In this document: piece after piece, positions 61,488 to 64,000 of the stretch
How the letters are laid out: each line of letters opens with the position of its first letter
How positions within the stretch are numbered: position 1 is the stretch's first letter
Assembly: GCA_028023455.1 (NCBI GenBank)
Contig: JAQFVV010006293.1
Span: 4,726,127 to 4,790,126 of the forward strand
DNA: 64,000 nucleotides
Origin: Epiperipatus broadwayi
Taxonomy: Eukaryota > Onychophora > Udeonychophora > Euonychophora > Peripatidae
Reading direction: 5' to 3'
Notes under the pieces: generated by a model
Databases searched by the model: none
Told to the model about the DNA's origin: nothing
What the model saw: the letters and a program-made list of their open reading frames with translations, nothing else
Made by a program: the position numbers and the translations under genes

Positions 61488-63054
61488 TAGCCCTTGGATT
61501 TGACCAGGACTCAATTTTTTGAGTTAACTATGCAAAATAAAGTTCAAGAAAAATTTTCCTCATAGTTTATAAATATTTTTTCCCCTAATAAACAAAATTT
61601 TAGCCAAGACTAGGTTCTAATCCATATTTATAGGGATTGCATATGTTTGACTTGGTAGGCAATCTGAAAATTTATCATTAAAATATTTCTAACTAAAAGA
61701 TTATTTTATTTTAATTTATGGGTCAATTTAGTATTAAAACTATATTTTTAGAAAAGCAAGATTTATACATCATTTGACAGTTGAGTGAAATGGAGGGGTG
61801 TGTGATCATTAGATAGTGATAGTGAATGGTCATAAATTTTATACTGATAGGCTAGAAATAAATAGTTTATGAGTTTAAATGATAAAAGAAATAATAGTTA
61901 TAATAATTAATGATTAAAATATTGAATCAGTTTAATTAAAGAATTATATACATGTGATGTGTGTATTTAATCTAATTGTGGACTTTAACCCTTTAATTGT
62001 ACATTTAAATTTTTTGGTGAAATTTATATCATTTAAATGGCTCTGATAATTTACTTTGTAATACAACATGCGTGAAACCCACATTAAAAGTAAATAACAA
62101 AAATCTCTCTTCCCCCTTTTACTTTTTCCATTAAATAATGAAGCAAAATATATATTGCAGTCCAGCTTCAACCCAGTATTCTGAACTAATTTTTGGCTGC
62201 TAATAATACTATTTAAAAATGACTTAATTTCTTTTTTTCTAAGATTTCCCTACAAAATGATAAGGAATGATTATTAATTGTGAAACCCATAAACTGCCTC
62301 TTACGAGGCTTCTCATTGACATCTGACATCACTCTAACTCTACTAGTTCTTATGTTAAAATATTCGTTTGACAGGTATTGATTAGGTTTTTAAAAGTTCT
62401 GTAAGATGGTGCCCTCTTCCGAATTATTTTACAAGTAAAAAATCAAAAAAACCGCATTTTAAACTAAACAAAGAAAGAACCTTGTCAGTGATTCGCTGTC
62501 AGCCAACTCTCAGCCGAAAAAGACATTCTGATTGGCTGGAAAGAACAAAGAAACTGCCTGATCAAAGAAAATAAAGAAAAACGCTGAGATTTTCATTTCG
62601 AATGCAATTTAAGTGTTAAAAAAATATAATTTGAGAAATTAAACTAGTTTTTTAAAAAATATACCAAAAAAACAAAATTATTTTCGAAAAATATTGAAGA
62701 TTTTAGTAAAAATATTTAAGATTTAGCAAAAAAGAAATCTTTACTTTTCCAGAACGTAAAATTGAAAAAAAGTGTTTGCGTCAGCACTTTTTTGTTTAGA
62801 CATTCGCTTTATATTTGCCGAAATTAAATATATTTTATAATAAATAAATAGCAATTTATTTTTAAAAGAACTTTCATTCTCTTTCATAACCTGAAAAATT
62901 AGTAATATACTTTTTATAAACGTATCTGAGTTGAATTTAATATTATAGGCGAATATGTTTTAACAATAGGCTTTGTCTTCAGTTTGTGAGTTGGCCAATT
63001 AAAAGATTTGATTTTTATCTCATACAACCAATAATATAATTAGCAGTTTAAGGG
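61488..63054. other. Unannotated AT-rich DNA
   Basis: No gene or repeat recognised. The stretch 62395-62600 is slightly richer in C, G and CpG and contains a CCAAT-like inverted ATTGG, but no promoter can be supported. Confidence 0.45.
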
Positions 63055-63357
63055 TTAATAAGAGTACCAAACTCTCAATACAGTAATGCCATCAAGTGCA
63101 AGCCTCATAGTCAATGGATGCAGGAAGGTTTGTGCATTAAACCCCTTTCTAGTTTATACTCATCCAACATCCCCAGACTAGTTTTTAATTTTCAAATCCT
63201 AGATTCATAACTGATGAAAACATAAACTAGAAACTTGTCTGCTGTATGAGTAAGCACTTGATAAAAATTTTACACACAAAAACCCTCCTGCATCCATTGA
63301 TTAAGAAGACTTGCACTTTGTGGCACTACATTATGAAGAGTTTGGTACTCTTATTAA
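63055..63357. mobile_element. TTAA-flanked MITE (~300 bp)
   Basis: TTAA (63055-63058) and TTAA (63354-63357) flank inverted ends TAAGAGTACCAAACTCT. Inverted similarity continues about 80 bp inward (AAGTGCAAG, TCAATGGATGCAGGA). The TTAA duplication is that of piggyBac-like elements, although the tip does not begin with CCC as classic piggyBac does. A 62-codon ORF inside is not a gene. Confidence 0.75.
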
Positions 63358-63454
63358 CAGCATGTGAAATTGTGATTGTGCCATGTTTTAATGATAATAT
63401 AATAATATTCATATATGTTAATCCATTTAAGTAGTTATCACATAATACAACATT

Positions 63455-63896
63455 CTATAGTACAGGGATGTCCAACCTTTAACTTGACGCGAGCCAGTTG
63501 AGAATTTAAAAAAATTTGGGGAGCCACAATTATATATTGCATTTTTCATATTACATTTATAAACATAATTCACAAACTAAAAAAAAACTGGTGTAATATG
63601 TTAAAAATATATATATAAATACATTTTACTTATATATTAAAAATTTGGTAACATACATATAAATTACAATTACAGGAAAAGTATATTTTAATTATTTTAT
63701 TTAATGTGAAACCTGACCCTTCATATCATTATCGTTTATATTGTAAAAATGTTTATTTTTTAGTATGTGCATGTGTCGTCAAGGAACATAAAATATTTAT
63801 CAATTTTTCTTGAAGAGCGCAATGCAAGCCACATTAGACGGTTGCGTGAGCCACATGTGACTTGTGAGCTATGGGTTGGGCATCCCTGCTGTAGTA
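63455..63896. mobile_element. hAT-like MITE (426 bp) with 8-bp TSD
   Basis: The element is 63463-63888, with ends CAGGGATGTCCAACC and (inverted) CAGGGATGCCCAACCC. Target duplications are CTATAGTA (63455-63462) and CTGTAGTA (63889-63896), with one mismatch. A further inverted match inside is GAGCCAC near both ends. The interior is non-coding. This is the clearest small element in the window. Confidence 0.9.
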
Positions 63897-64000
63897 TAAG
63901 TTCCATTAGTGACATGAATATAAAATGTTGAATACCACTAAATATTAAATTCTATCATTGTCATATTTTCTTTTAAAATAATTGTTATTCCATCTATCAC

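Noticed and set aside
62395-62600. Possible promoter or CpG-rich start of a host gene
   Set aside because: Only a slight rise in C, G and CpG with an inverted CCAAT; no TATA, exon or ORF supports it.

Overview
The window looks like AT-rich, intron-poor, transposon-crowded nuclear DNA from an animal, most likely an invertebrate. Evidence for this is the very high A+T content, long tetranucleotide and trinucleotide microsatellites, degenerate non-LTR retrotransposons of several lineages, a Merlin-type (ISXO2-like) DNA transposon, hAT-type elements with 8-bp target duplications, and two long-terminal-repeat elements. I see no bacterial gene organisation, no rRNA or tRNA gene, and no intact host protein-coding gene. 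The species cannot be named from sequence alone.

Layout. 1-3.0 kb: a possible 55-nt exon, a ~1.1 kb (CTAT)n array, then a nested inverted-repeat (foldback) structure. 3.0-11.7 kb: AT-rich DNA without a recognisable gene, with two local tandem duplications. 11.7-13.5 kb: decayed RTE-clade LINE, plus strand. 14.07-21.08 kb: LTR element A (LTRs ~1.9 kb, gag-like coiled-coil ORF, only the tail of an integrase). 21.1-21.7 kb: a foldback repeat that has a relative at 34.8-35.3 kb. 22-24.9 kb: decayed LINE C, plus strand, followed by trinucleotide repeats and a ~200-bp tandem repeat split by (TAG)n. 26.3 kb: small reverse transcriptase remnant. 26.77-36.0 kb: two minus-strand LINEs (A and B) joined through B's microsatellite tail. 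LINE A is split by a 3.5-kb Merlin transposon with long terminal inverted repeats and a damaged transposase. 36.6-37.9 kb: (TA)n, a purine tract, a ~30-bp tandem repeat and a palindrome. 38-42 kb: nothing recognised. 42.1-52.5 kb: LTR element B (LTRs ~2.95 kb), with a tRNA-Lys-type primer binding site and one long, four-times-interrupted reading frame but no recognisable pol. 56.1-61.5 kb: a three-level nest, in which a ~330-bp-TIR element contains a hAT-like element with an 8-bp TSD, which contains a second RTE LINE (minus strand). 63.0-63.9 kb: two small MITEs, one TTAA-flanked and one hAT-like.

Read together, the window is a layered record of insertions, with no operon-like or pathway logic. 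The most unusual content is the pair of pol-poor LTR elements with very large LTRs (element B especially, with its unassigned charged protein ending in a basic region and a hydrophobic segment), the extended Merlin TIRs, and the foldback cluster beside the CTAT array. All similarity statements come from reading motifs and repeats by eye. No alignment or database search was run.
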